From positions 1 to 64,000 of the forward strand of contig CAYNEM010000011.1 of NCBI GenBank assembly GCA_964396265.1: a stretch of 64,000 nucleotides of DNA, in the 5' to 3' direction. The notes beneath the pieces were generated by a model. That model saw nothing but the letters and a program-made list of their open reading frames with translations. It was not told the origin of the DNA and did no database searches. The position numbers and the translations under genes were made by a program. This stretch comes from EA-27 sp964396265. Lineage in GTDB: Archaea; Thermoplasmatota; Thermoplasmata; RBG-16-68-12; EA-27. Shown one piece after another: positions 40,269 to 48,020 of this stretch. Every line of letters begins with the position of its first letter. Within the stretch, counting starts at the first letter, position 1.

Positions 40269-40447
40269 GGGGGCCTCGTCCAACTGGCAGGATAGCAGTC
40301 TCCAATCGCGGCGAACAAGGGGACAAGTCGGGAAGCGAGATGAGTCGCCGGCCCCGGTGCATGACGCGCTCGGGCCTCCTAAACCCGAGAACCCGGCTCA
40401 GTCGCGAGAGCAAACTGCTGATGTGAGTTCGAGTCTCACGGTCCCCA
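40269..40447 (+). tRNA. tRNA-Trp (CCA) with 107-nt intron
   Basis: Acceptor GGGGGCC/GGTCCCC (one G-T) with A73, D-arm GTCC/GGAT with loop AACTGGCA, anticodon stem GCAGT/ACTGC, loop C-T-CCA-A-A after splicing, T-stem GTGAG/CTCAC with loop TTCGAGT. Intron 40306-40412 lies between positions 37 and 38, the site used by euryarchaeal tRNA-Trp introns; CGCG/CGCG and CTC/GAG pairings give a relaxed bulge-helix-bulge. No CCA tail is encoded. It abuts the stop of the convergent release-factor-like gene. Confidence 0.92.
40306..40412 (+). other. tRNA-Trp intron
   Basis: 107 nt. Many euryarchaeal tRNA-Trp introns contain a C/D box guide RNA; only weak C-box-like sequence (GAGATGAG) is visible here and no clear CTGA D box. 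Confidence 0.8.
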
Positions 40448-41098
40448 TCACGAGTATCTTGACTTCCCGACGACCTCCCAGAGACCGTTCTCGTCGGTGT
40501 AGCCGCAGTTCTCCGTCCTGACGACACGCTGCTGGAACCGCTGCGGCAACTCCTCGACGAACTTGTCCTTCGTCATCCCCGGGCCGGCGACGATGAACGG
40601 CAGGCCCCGGTCGGTTTCGATGAGGACGTCGACGACCGCCCGGAGCCATTGCTTGAGTTTCTCCTCGCGACCGCGCTCGAACCGCCGGTTGCTCTGGCCG
40701 CCGGCGTCGTGCTTCCGGGGGACGCCCGAGTCCCGGCACCACAGCACCGCCACGTTCTCGCCGTCGGTGGTCCCGATGGCCGCTTCGTTGGCGTCGATGA
40801 CGACGATGGTGTGGGTGTCCCGCGACTTCGGCTCGGGCCGCTTGTAGTCCTTCCCGCAGTAGTAGAGGTTGCGGATGCCGTCATAGGCTTGGAGCGAGAC
40901 CTCGTTGCCGTCGGAGAACGCGCAGACGCCCTGCCACGTCCTCTCGGTGGCTCGGACAATCTTCCCGAGGGCCGCGATGACCCGCGACCTCGTCGTCTTG
41001 TCCTTGATGTTCTTGGCTTGGGCGACCTCAGAGAGAAGGAACCGGCGAGGACTCTCCGCGCCGCTGGGAAGTCACAGGCTCACCTTCATCTCGGCCAT
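40448..41098 (-). CDS. aRF1-like release factor, domains 1-2, with in-frame UGA at codon 9
   Basis: 216 codons counting the stop. Reads MAEMKVSL-stop-LPSGAES; the stop sits where aRF1/eRF1 have SLY/IPP. Then AQAKNIKDKTTR (TASNIKS region, 27-37), LYYCGKDY (YxCxxxF-like, 78-85) and PRKHDAGGQSNRRFER (GGQ loop, 133-135), and the end of domain 2 (FIVAGPGMTKDKF...GLWEVVGKS). Domain 3, which binds partner GTPase/ABCE1, is absent. No ATG, GTG, TTG or CTG occurs between the UGA (41072-41074) and GTG 40753. UGA is followed by C, a leaky context. Confidence 0.8.
41072..41074 (-). promoter_or_regulatory. In-frame UGA, candidate readthrough site
   Basis: Context CUG-UGA-CUU within the release-factor-like gene. 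Readthrough by tRNA-Trp would place Trp at residue 9. Confidence 0.6.
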
Positions 41099-41146
41099 GC
41101 TTCCCCCATAGCGTCCCCGGGGGATGAACCTTACGATGCGCTAACT

Positions 41147-41168
41147 CAATATACATGGATATACATAC
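41147..41168. promoter_or_regulatory. Divergent TATA elements
   Basis: AATATACATG and GATATACATA, after GCGCTAACTC. GTG 41177 (plus) lies 25 bp away (leaderless); on the minus strand they serve the release-factor gene with a leader of about 25 nt. Confidence 0.55.
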
Positions 41169-41176
41169 CGTCGTTC

Positions 41177-41437
41177 GTGACCGGTCCCGACATCGGCATC
41201 ATCGTCACCACCCGCGTCCAAGAGGCCGTCTGGGACATCCTCGCGAGCCTCGACGACGGCGTTCCGTGGATAGTCGTCCGGGCGAAACTCGTCGACTGTT
41301 GGGGCGAGCCGCCCGAGGATTTCGAGCGGGACGAGAACGCCCCCGTCGTCACCCCGCGCTCACGACGCTCCTTGAGGAACTCGACGGCGTTATGTTGCGC
41401 GGCGCTAATTTTATATAATCCGCTTTACATGGGGTAG
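41177..41437 (+). CDS. Small hypothetical protein, 86 aa
   Basis: VTGPDIGIIVTTRVQEAVWDI... alpha/beta start, basic middle, hydrophobic end (ALCCAALILYNPLYMG). Its 3' end overlaps the promoter/operator of the next gene, so the two are transcriptionally linked by overlap. Confidence 0.55.
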   Translation: MTGPDIGIIVTTRVQEAVWDILASLDDGVPWIVVRAKLVDCWGEPPEDFERDENAPVVTPRSRRSLRNSTALCCAALILYNPLYMG

Positions 41438-41441
41438 AGCG
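41404..41441 (+). promoter_or_regulatory. TATA plus inverted-repeat operator, copy 1
   Basis: GCTAATTTTATATAATC then CGCTTTAC-ATGGG-GTAGAGCG (41421-41441) over the predicted start site, 8 bp before ATG 41449. Nearly identical to copy 2 at 43002-43034. Confidence 0.75.
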
Positions 41442-41448
41442 GTACACC

Positions 41449-42453
41449 ATGCCAGAAACCAAAACCGAGCGCCGTGTTGTGGCCGGGGATGGAGAAGAAG
41501 TCGTCGACGAGAGGGCACGGAGGCTACGACTTCCGTACGTCGTGAAGAAACTGGAACTGACGAAGGCTTTCGTCGAGAATCTCCGGGAGATGACGAATCG
41601 CCGTGCCATCCGAGAGCGGGCCGTCAAAAAGTATTGCGCCACGCTCGAAACGGGCCACCCGTTCGCGGGGCCATTCGTCCTCCATCAAGTCGAGGATGCT
41701 CGAACGACGCTGGGTTACTACTTCGTCACCCTTGACGGGCATCACCGGAGACTGGGGCTCATCCGGTTCTTCGAGCGACACCCGAACTTCGTGGTGGAGG
41801 CGTTCGCGCACATCTACCAAGACCTCACCCGCGAGCAGGAGATTACGGTCTACAACGAATACTGCGACACCATTCACCAGACAGAGACCGACAAGGTCGG
41901 TATCAACGAGGACGAGATTCCCATCTGCGGGATGATGAAGCGGGCCTTCCCCGCGCCTATCCGCATCGGGGCGGCGGGGGCGGGTGGGAATCACGGCGCT
42001 TTCAACCTCATCGTGTTCCTGAAGGCGCTCATGGCCCGGTATAACATCTCCGGCTGGAGAGGCGAAAATCTCGTCGACGACCTGAAGCGGCTCGTGGAAG
42101 CCGATTACCGCGCCGCGAAGGAGATTGCGGAAATCATCGTGGAAGTCTTCGGGTGGCCCACATCGGAGAATCACTACACGAAAGCGACCCCGCTTACGGC
42201 CATCATCAAGGTCGTCGCTTGCAACCTGTCGAGATACACGCGGCGGGAGGTCGTCCGACGCCTCAAGGTGAAGGTGTATCAGAACCCGAGGGTCTCGAAC
42301 GACATTCTGCTGAAGACCCAATCTTTCGGGAATCTGAAGGAACTCACGGAGACCATCGTCAAGGCCGCCAACAAGGGCTACTCGACGAAACTCTTCATCA
42401 CTCCCGAACAACTCGCGGAGAGTCTGCGGGGCCGGGCGGGGAGGGGAGAGTAG
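41449..42453 (+). CDS. ParB-like domain protein, 334 aa
   Basis: VTLDGHHRRLGLIRFFERHP is a ParB/sulfiredoxin-type GHHR signature (about 105-125), preceded by NRRAIRERAVKKYCATLETGHPF. The second half is helical (RRLKVKVYQNPRVSNDILLK) and might bind DNA, giving a more ParB-like size than the 146-aa relative at 16530. No ParA is present. Confidence 0.65.
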   Translation: MPETKTERRVVAGDGEEVVDERARRLRLPYVVKKLELTKAFVENLREMTNRRAIRERAVKKYCATLETGHPFAGPFVLHQVEDARTTLGYYFVTLDGHHRRLGLIRFFERHPNFVVEAFAHIYQDLTREQEITVYNEYCDTIHQTETDKVGINEDEIPICGMMKRAFPAPIRIGAAGAGGNHGAFNLIVFLKALMARYNISGWRGENLVDDLKRLVEADYRAAKEIAEIIVEVFGWPTSENHYTKATPLTAIIKVVACNLSRYTRREVVRRLKVKVYQNPRVSNDILLKTQSFGNLKELTETIVKAANKGYSTKLFITPEQLAESLRGRAGRGE

Positions 42454-43001
42454 TGGGTAGAGCGACCGACGACGACCGGAGACGGGGCGGCGCTCCGCCC
42501 TGCTCGGAGTGCAGGGGAAGGGAGCGTCCTGCGGGTCACGACGGACCCCACAGCATCGCCCCGAGACGACTACTGACCTGCGGTCACATCGTCGGCCAAT
42601 TCATCGGCGACCCGGGGACGGCGGGAAAATGTCGAGAGTGTGGGGAAGTAGTTCGGTTTCGGGTTACCGGGCGAGTTGGCCGTATTTCGGTCGCAGACCG
42701 GCTCGCCGCATCGAGTATCGACCCCGACCGCCCCGAGACTTGGCCGACGGCCCCTGCGCCGTCGAGTGAGCCGGCGTCTGCGCCTCCGGAACCGAACGGC
42801 GCGATGTCTGCCTACGCGGGGGATGCAGACGAGCCGGAACTCGGCGCCGATACTTCGGCCCGCCATACGGGCGAGACGCTCAACTGGCACCGTCTCTGGA
42901 TAGACCTCCGACGGCGCGTCCGGACCGGGAAGGGGGCGGGGAACCGTCGAGACTACCTCCTCGACCTCATGGATTCGATGGAAGAGAACGGGGCGCGTTA
43001 A
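42453..43001 (+). CDS. Zinc-ribbon protein, 182 aa
   Basis: CSECRGRERPAGH...LLTCGH and GKCRECGEVVRF form two metal modules; Pro/Ala/Ser linker; C-terminal helix (TLNWHRLWIDLRRRVR). GTG start overlaps the ParB-like TAG. Confidence 0.6.
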   Translation: MGRATDDDRRRGGAPPCSECRGRERPAGHDGPHSIAPRRLLTCGHIVGQFIGDPGTAGKCRECGEVVRFRVTGRVGRISVADRLAASSIDPDRPETWPTAPAPSSEPASAPPEPNGAMSAYAGDADEPELGADTSARHTGETLNWHRLWIDLRRRVRTGKGAGNRRDYLLDLMDSMEENGAR

Positions 43002-43034
43002 CTCTATATAAGCCGCTCTACATGGGGTAAAGCG
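43002..43034 (+). promoter_or_regulatory. TATA plus inverted-repeat operator, copy 2
   Basis: GTTAACTCTATATAAG then CGCTCTAC-ATGGG-GTAAAGCG (43014-43034), ending on the GTG start. The single mismatch between arms is on the opposite arm from copy 1. Confidence 0.75.
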
Positions 43035-43549
43035 TGACTTGTCTCATCCTCCGTGCCGCGCAGTTCGCCGAGCAGGCGCATCGCGGTCAGAAGCGCGACT
43101 TCACCGGTGGTCCGTACATCGACCACCCTGCCCGCGTCGCGATGCGGGTCGCCATGCGTCCGGACGCGACCGAGGAGATGGTCGCTGCCGCGTTCCTCCA
43201 CGACGTCGTCGAGGATACGGAGACCACGCACGAGACCATCGAGCGGCTCTTCGGTCCCCGCGTTCGCACCTACGTCCAGTACCTCACCAACCCGTCGAAG
43301 GAACGGCCCGACCTGCGCCGCGCCGAGCGGAAGGAGATGGACCGGAACTGGCTGAAGACGGCCCCGCCCGAGGTTCAAGTCATTAAGATGCTCGACCGTG
43401 TTGACAATCTCAACGAGATGGTCGGCGCGAAGGAGGATTTCAAGCGGCTCTACTCCAGCGAGAGCCTCCTGCTCGCCGACGTCATCGGCAACGCGGACAT
43501 CGGACTTCGGAACGAACTCGTCCGGGCAGCGAAGCGCCTGATGGGGTGA
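43034..43549 (+). CDS. HD-domain (p)ppGpp/NADPH hydrolase-like (MESH1/RSH type)
   Basis: 171 aa. HRGQKRDFTGGPYIDHPARVA, AAAFLHDVVEDTETT and KMLDRVDNLNEM match the HD hydrolase half of RelA/SpoT homologues (H...HD...D-R-x-x-N-L). No synthetase domain. Could degrade host alarmones or similar nucleotides. Leaderless GTG at the operator edge. Confidence 0.8.
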   Translation: MTCLILRAAQFAEQAHRGQKRDFTGGPYIDHPARVAMRVAMRPDATEEMVAAAFLHDVVEDTETTHETIERLFGPRVRTYVQYLTNPSKERPDLRRAERKEMDRNWLKTAPPEVQVIKMLDRVDNLNEMVGAKEDFKRLYSSESLLLADVIGNADIGLRNELVRAAKRLMG

Positions 43550-43552
43550 ACG

Positions 43553-43909
43553 ATGGTCGACATCCACCTCACCGTCCGCGAGCGGAAGATGCTCGACGCG
43601 CTCATCAAGTTCGAGCGCAAGACCTCGAAAGGCGAGTATGCGGTGAAGAACCTCACCTACGTCGGCAACAAGAACAGGGCCGTCCGGAAGCGTCTCATCG
43701 CGAGGGGTCTCATCTCTCAGAGGGAGACGCCGACGGGGTGGGATTCGACGTGGGCGTTCCTCACCGACCTCGCGCTCAACTGGAAATGGGGTTCGAGTCC
43801 CCGCCGTTTGGACAACTCTGAACGGGGCAGCCGGCCCGGCGGCGAAGGAGAGGTTGCGCCCCGCAACCCTCTACCGGGACTCCCACTCCAGAGTGAACCG
43901 AGGTCGTAA
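43553..43909 (+). CDS. Winged-helix-like protein, 118 aa
   Basis: LTVRERKMLDALIKFERKT...RAVRKRLIARGLISQRETPT has the spacing of a small winged helix; disordered Gly/Pro/Arg tail. Possible regulator. Confidence 0.5.
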   Translation: MVDIHLTVRERKMLDALIKFERKTSKGEYAVKNLTYVGNKNRAVRKRLIARGLISQRETPTGWDSTWAFLTDLALNWKWGSSPRRLDNSERGSRPGGEGEVAPRNPLPGLPLQSEPRS

Positions 43910-43911
43910 CC

Positions 43912-44151
43912 ATGCCCCCCAAGGAAGAAACAAAGACCGCGCCTGCGCCGAAGACCGAGACGAAGACCGAACCCGCGACACCGCCCGTCACCTGCCCGTC
44001 GTGTCACAAGACGGGGAAGACGGAAGACCTCCGCATCGAGGAGGGCCTGTGCGAGAGTTGCCGGGCAAAGGCGGGGAAGGCGTTCGTCGAGGCCGAGCGG
44101 TGGCGAATCCGGATGCAGCGGTTCTCCGCACCGGTCTTCAACAAGCAGTAG
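43912..44151 (+). CDS. Zinc-finger protein, 79 aa
   Basis: Lys/Thr/Pro-rich tail then VTCPSCHKTGKTEDLRIEEGLCESC: one C4 zinc finger. Confidence 0.6.
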   Translation: MPPKEETKTAPAPKTETKTEPATPPVTCPSCHKTGKTEDLRIEEGLCESCRAKAGKAFVEAERWRIRMQRFSAPVFNKQ

Positions 44152-44161
44152 GAGCGGTCTA

Positions 44162-44563
44162 ATGCCCGGACCCGCGCCGAAGTTGCCGCCGTGCGGCCAC
44201 CCCCCGCCGAGTTACTACCTCTCCTACATCCGCCGGCTCAGGAAGGCGCTGATTACGGAGCGCATCAAGTCACACTATTTCGCCCAGCGCCACGAGACCG
44301 ACGACCGGGAGTGGAAGCAACTCACGCGGGTCGAGAAGCGGGAGCAGCGGTACAGTTGGCTCGCGGACCGGCGGAAGGGGGGTCGTCAGGGTCGCCTCTC
44401 GGGTATCGGTTGGGTCTGCGAGCGCGTCGGCAGGAACGGCGAGTGCGGCGGACGCAACTCTTACACCGACGACGACTGCTGGCGTTGCCGCAAGCCCGGC
44501 GGCAAGGAGGCACGGGCGATACTGGACCGCTGGTTCCGCTACTCGAAGAAGGTGATGCCGTGA
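44162..44563 (+). CDS. Basic protein with zinc finger, 133 aa
   Basis: Arg/Lys-rich helices, then WVCERVGRNGECGG...CWRCRKPGG, a C4 site. Likely nucleic-acid binding. Confidence 0.55.
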   Translation: MPGPAPKLPPCGHPPPSYYLSYIRRLRKALITERIKSHYFAQRHETDDREWKQLTRVEKREQRYSWLADRRKGGRQGRLSGIGWVCERVGRNGECGGRNSYTDDDCWRCRKPGGKEARAILDRWFRYSKKVMP

Positions 44564-44814
44564 CGGGGATTCTCCACCTCCACATCAACATCTGCGCGGC
44601 CCACGACTTGCTGTTTCACTCCTCGCTGTGCGAGACTTGGGAGGGCATGAAAGGTCTCCTCGGGAGCATCGCGAAGTGTCCCATCTGCGTCGGGACGGAT
44701 GCGGATTTGGCGATAATCATTGAAGCCGCTCAAGCGCTCGAAACCGGCTTTGTCAAGCAGGAGCAAATCGACAAGGCCCGAGCCGCAATACGAGAAGGAG
44801 TCGAATCCCCATGA
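44560..44814 (+). CDS. Small His/Cys protein, 84 aa
   Basis: ILHLHINICAAHDLLFHSSLCE, CPICVG, then helix. The LHLHI start resembles the ADLHIHI start of the gene at 45089. GTG overlaps the preceding TGA. Confidence 0.55.
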   Translation: MTGILHLHINICAAHDLLFHSSLCETWEGMKGLLGSIAKCPICVGTDADLAIIIEAAQALETGFVKQEQIDKARAAIREGVESP

Positions 44815-45086
44815 CCGACAACCGTGCCGCGCTCGCGCTCATCTTCGCCGGACTCTTCATCGCCGTCTTCGTCTCGGCGGTCGTCGTCCAGTATGGTCCC
44901 CGGGAGACGTATAACGGCATCGTCTCCCCGAAGGAGCCCGCGTGCGACAAGGCGGACACCATCGTCTCCGCGAACTCAACCGACGCGGCGTGCGTCCGGT
45001 GGGCCCCGCTGACCGCCGGCGCGTTCTGGTTCACCGTCCTCTCGGGCGGCGTCATCTTCCTCTCCGGCGTGAAGAGGCTCGATTGA
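44811..45086 (+). CDS. Two-helix membrane protein, 91 aa
   Basis: Hydrophobic segments at about 8-27 and 68-86 flank a loop with two Cys that could form a disulfide outside the cell. Unrecognised. Confidence 0.65.
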   Translation: MTDNRAALALIFAGLFIAVFVSAVVVQYGPRETYNGIVSPKEPACDKADTIVSANSTDAACVRWAPLTAGAFWFTVLSGGVIFLSGVKRLD

Positions 45087-45088
45087 CG

Positions 45089-45502
45089 ATGGCGGCGGAC
45101 CTCCACATCCACATCTTCGAGGGCATCGTCGAGGCCGACCTCGCGAAGTTCTGCTCGAACCACCTCGGGAGCAAGTGGTTCAACCCCCGCCCCGGAGCGA
45201 CCGATTTCGGCCCGGGGAGCGTCTTCCACCGCGTCAGCGAGACCCCGAACATCTGGGTCGGCGAGGTGTCGTGGCTGAAAGCGGCACTCTTCGACGACGA
45301 TTCGTACGTCCCCAACCCCGTCGGCGCCATCAACGACCTCATCGGCGAGGAACTTCCCGTCCTCGACGACGCGCTCATCGAGGCCATCGGCAAGGCGGTG
45401 GACCTCAAGAACGAGACGGGTTACCGCCTCGGGAACGCGGAGGACATCCTCGCGTTCCTCCGACTCCACAAGGGGAAGAAGGTCTTCACGGTGTCGTGGT
45501 GA
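45089..45502 (+). CDS. Hypothetical protein, 137 aa
   Basis: Starts ADLHIHIFEGIVEADLAKF; alternating helices and strands (NIWVGEVSWLKAALF). The DLHIHI start recalls metal-binding HxH motifs of PHP-like enzymes, but further motifs are not seen. Confidence 0.55.
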   Translation: MAADLHIHIFEGIVEADLAKFCSNHLGSKWFNPRPGATDFGPGSVFHRVSETPNIWVGEVSWLKAALFDDDSYVPNPVGAINDLIGEELPVLDDALIEAIGKAVDLKNETGYRLGNAEDILAFLRLHKGKKVFTVSW

Positions 45503-45509
45503 TGAACGG

Positions 45510-46178
45510 ATGACTGAAGAGGGCGATGCGGAGTTGGCGGCGTACTTCTACGAGGAGTTGGTGGAAGCCCGAGAAGAACTCGGAGATACCAAAGTACGGC
45601 TGGCACTCGTTGTCAGGTGGGCCGTGAACAATCTCCCGGTGACTGTCCCGCCACCGCCCCGATGGGAAACCCTGACTCCGGGCGAACGTCTGGTTTTACT
45701 CAAGTCCCTCGGAGAAACCGGATTAAAGGACGTCACGACCAACGAGGTCACAATCGGAGAAATGAACGGCGGACGGATGCCGGTCATGTGGGGAAACAGT
45801 CAGGCTTCCGAACCGAGGGTCAGGGGATACTACGTCCCGGTCGACCGGGAGTACCAGCGCATCGTTGATTGGACGCGACACCACATTCGCAAGTTCGGAG
45901 GGGCGTGGGGTATCCAAGACGTAATCGTCAAGAAACTCGAAGAACTCGGGTGTCTATGGGTCGTCGTTCAATACACCAAGACCGACGATAAGTACGACGA
46001 AAAATCGGGCAAGTGGAAACACGGCTCGAAAATCTATCAGGCGAAGACGAGATTCCAGAACTTCCTCAAGAACGAGCCCGTGTGTCTCAACGAACTCGAC
46101 GGTTTTCAGTACGTCGTTCTTGACGCGGAGTTCGAGGTCGTGGGGCCGCTCGCGCCGGGGCAGCGGCTTCTTCGTTGA
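45510..46178 (+). CDS. Hypothetical protein, 222 aa
   Basis: Alpha/beta protein with a helical N-terminus, no recognised motif. Codon use has more AT-ending codons than the neighbours, which may signal separate origin. Confidence 0.55.
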   Translation: MTEEGDAELAAYFYEELVEAREELGDTKVRLALVVRWAVNNLPVTVPPPPRWETLTPGERLVLLKSLGETGLKDVTTNEVTIGEMNGGRMPVMWGNSQASEPRVRGYYVPVDREYQRIVDWTRHHIRKFGGAWGIQDVIVKKLEELGCLWVVVQYTKTDDKYDEKSGKWKHGSKIYQAKTRFQNFLKNEPVCLNELDGFQYVVLDAEFEVVGPLAPGQRLLR

Positions 46179-46186
46179 GGTGAACC

Positions 46187-46648
46187 ATGCGCGTCTTCCC
46201 CATCCGTCCTTACCTCGCGGTCGGCCCGTCGCCCGAGACCCCGGAGGACATCGACGACCTCAAGCGGCAGGGAGTCACCGCCGTCGTCGACCTCCGGTTC
46301 GGCCTCGAACCCGTTCACGAGCGACTCTGGGCGAAGAACCGTGGGCTGTTTTACAGCCGTTTCGCCTTCGAGGACGGGGAGAGCGTCGACCCGTACCTCC
46401 TCCAAGCCATCATCGGCCGGCTCCACGACCTCGCCGTCCACGACCACCACATCTACCTCCATTGCGCGGCCGGCATCTCACGGTCCCCGTTCATCGCGGT
46501 CTGCTTCGTTGCCGTCGTCCGCCAGCACGGATGGGACGAGGCGAGGAAGCAGGTCGAGAAGGCGAACCCGGCGACGAACATCTGGCCGGGCTTCGTCGAC
46601 GATTACAAGAAGTGGCGCGAGCAGTTCCCCGTGGAGACCCCGCTGTGA
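46187..46648 (+). CDS. Dual-specificity protein phosphatase-like
   Basis: 153 aa. HCAAGISRSP is the HCxxGxxRS P-loop of cysteine phosphatases; VTAVVDLRFG with the general-acid loop EDGESVD precede it. Dephosphorylates protein Ser/Thr/Tyr or RNA 5' ends. An exact dispersed palindrome at 46346 lies in the coding sequence. Confidence 0.85.
   Translation: MRVFPIRPYLAVGPSPETPEDIDDLKRQGVTAVVDLRFGLEPVHERLWAKNRGLFYSRFAFEDGESVDPYLLQAIIGRLHDLAVHDHHIYLHCAAGISRSPFIAVCFVAVVRQHGWDEARKQVEKANPATNIWPGFVDDYKKWREQFPVETPL
46346..46356. repeat. Dispersed palindrome, CTGTTTTACAG
   Basis: Exact copy in the phosphatase gene, encoding Gly-Leu-Phe-Tyr-Ser. Confidence 0.85.
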
Positions 46649-46893
46649 TGGACGCCGTCGAGTTCGGGAAAATGACCGACGCCCTCCGAGCGTCGGCTCG
46701 ACGATACCCGACCTGCCGCATCGCGAACTGCGACTGCAACGACTACGTGGACGAGTGGAAGCCGGGCTGCGGCTGCATGGGTCACTTCAAGAACTTGGAC
46801 AAGGCGTTCGGGGAGGACGGATGGGCCCTCAGCGACTTCTCCGCGAGCGTGAAGACCGGGATGCCCACGCGGGCGACGAAGGTGACACCGTGA
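46648..46893 (+). CDS. Cys-rich 81-aa protein
   Basis: CRIANCDCNDYVDEWKPGCGC then a helix: five Cys likely bind zinc. ATG overlaps the phosphatase TGA. Confidence 0.6.
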   Translation: MDAVEFGKMTDALRASARRYPTCRIANCDCNDYVDEWKPGCGCMGHFKNLDKAFGEDGWALSDFSASVKTGMPTRATKVTP

Positions 46894-47243
46894 CCGCGAA
46901 GACGAGCCGGACGGTTCTGTCGACGAGACCGTGCCCGGAGGACGGGGATTCCTGCAAGGTCTACGAAATGGCCTGCGGTCACGCTTTCCATACGAAGGGA
47001 GAACCGACGGTCTGCTGGTTTTGCGAAGACTTCAATGCGGAGCGCGATGCGAACTTCGCGATTCACCACGACCTTCCGTCTGAAGTCTGCTCGCGGAACT
47101 GCGTCAAGCGAGGTCTGGACAAACACTCTCCCTCCTGCGCCATCGAGTCGCTGGCCCTGAAGATGTATTCCACGGGGGCGTTCGACCACGGTTGGGGTTC
47201 GCCCAGAGCCGCAGCCGAAGACCTCGTGAAGATACGAAGGTGA
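46890..47243 (+). CDS. Zinc-binding protein, 117 aa
   Basis: CPEDGDSCKVYEMACGHAFH...CWFC resembles a RING/HIT-like cross-brace, then CSRNCVKRG. GTG overlaps the preceding TGA. Confidence 0.55.
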   Translation: MTAKTSRTVLSTRPCPEDGDSCKVYEMACGHAFHTKGEPTVCWFCEDFNAERDANFAIHHDLPSEVCSRNCVKRGLDKHSPSCAIESLALKMYSTGAFDHGWGSPRAAAEDLVKIRR

Positions 47244-47249
47244 AGTCGA

Positions 47250-47594
47250 ATGGCTCCCGACCTCGAACTCGCCTACGGGGAGGCCCGCCACCTTTTCATC
47301 GCGGCGCACCGGGAGCGGATTCGCTGCACGGGTATCGACTGCTCGCTCTGTCGGCTGATGAAGGCGGTCGACGGCACGGCGGGGTTCCCGTTCGGGAGGA
47401 CCACGCCCATCTATTTCCACGAGGAACTCCCCTCCGAGGAGGAGCCCGAGAGCCGGTTCGCCCTTTGGTTCCGCAATCGGCTCGGCATCCTCCGCTACCA
47501 CGCGGTCATCTGCCTGACCTGTCACATGGTAAAGACCCGGAAGTGGTATCAGTTCTGGGTCTCGACCGCGAAGACGTGTGGGCACGGAGGTTGA
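47250..47594 (+). CDS. Zinc-binding protein, 114 aa
   Basis: CTGIDCSLC and VICLTCHMVK pairs around a charged middle. Function unknown. Confidence 0.55.
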   Translation: MAPDLELAYGEARHLFIAAHRERIRCTGIDCSLCRLMKAVDGTAGFPFGRTTPIYFHEELPSEEEPESRFALWFRNRLGILRYHAVICLTCHMVKTRKWYQFWVSTAKTCGHGG

Positions 47595-47596
47595 CG

Positions 47597-47752
47597 ATGG
47601 CCTGCGCGACCGAAGAGCGGAAGATAGAGGCGTTCCATATCCGGCCGAACGGCGAGCGAATCCGAGTCGACGATGGGGGCGGCCTGACGTGGTGCCTTAC
47701 TCACGGTCGGCCTCACCGGGTCTGCTTGCTGCGAGGTGACGAAGATGAGTGA
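47597..47752 (+). CDS. 51-aa hypothetical protein
   Basis: MACATEERKIEAFHIRPNGE... with WCLTHGRPHRVC. Overlaps the next ATG. Confidence 0.5.
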   Translation: MACATEERKIEAFHIRPNGERIRVDDGGGLTWCLTHGRPHRVCLLRGDEDE

Positions 47753-48020
47753 AGAGACTTGGGACAAGAGCATACCGAGGAGCAAGGGCGTCGTCGACCT
47801 CAGTCTGTATTCCGGGTTCCAGTCTCTCGGCAACATCGTCACGACCGACGTGTCGCGCCAAATCGTCTGCGCCGATTGCGGTGTCCCCGCCGAGGGCGGC
47901 GTCGTCTGCCACCTCAAGCCGGAGACATACACCGTCCGGTACAAGGGCGAGGAGTTCTACATCGAGCGGCACATCGGCGTTGCCTGCGGCTGCGCGAAGA
48001 AGCGGGGGCTGGTGCCCTGA
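47745..48020 (+). CDS. Zinc-binding protein, 91 aa
   Basis: IVCADCGVPAEGGVVCHL and VACGCAKKRG supply a zinc site around beta strands (YTVRYKGEEFYIERH). Confidence 0.55.
   Translation: MSEETWDKSIPRSKGVVDLSLYSGFQSLGNIVTTDVSRQIVCADCGVPAEGGVVCHLKPETYTVRYKGEEFYIERHIGVACGCAKKRGLVP

Noticed and set aside
40306..40412. C/D box guide RNA in the tRNA-Trp intron
   Set aside because: A weak C-like box is visible but no CTGA D boxes; not supportable by eye.
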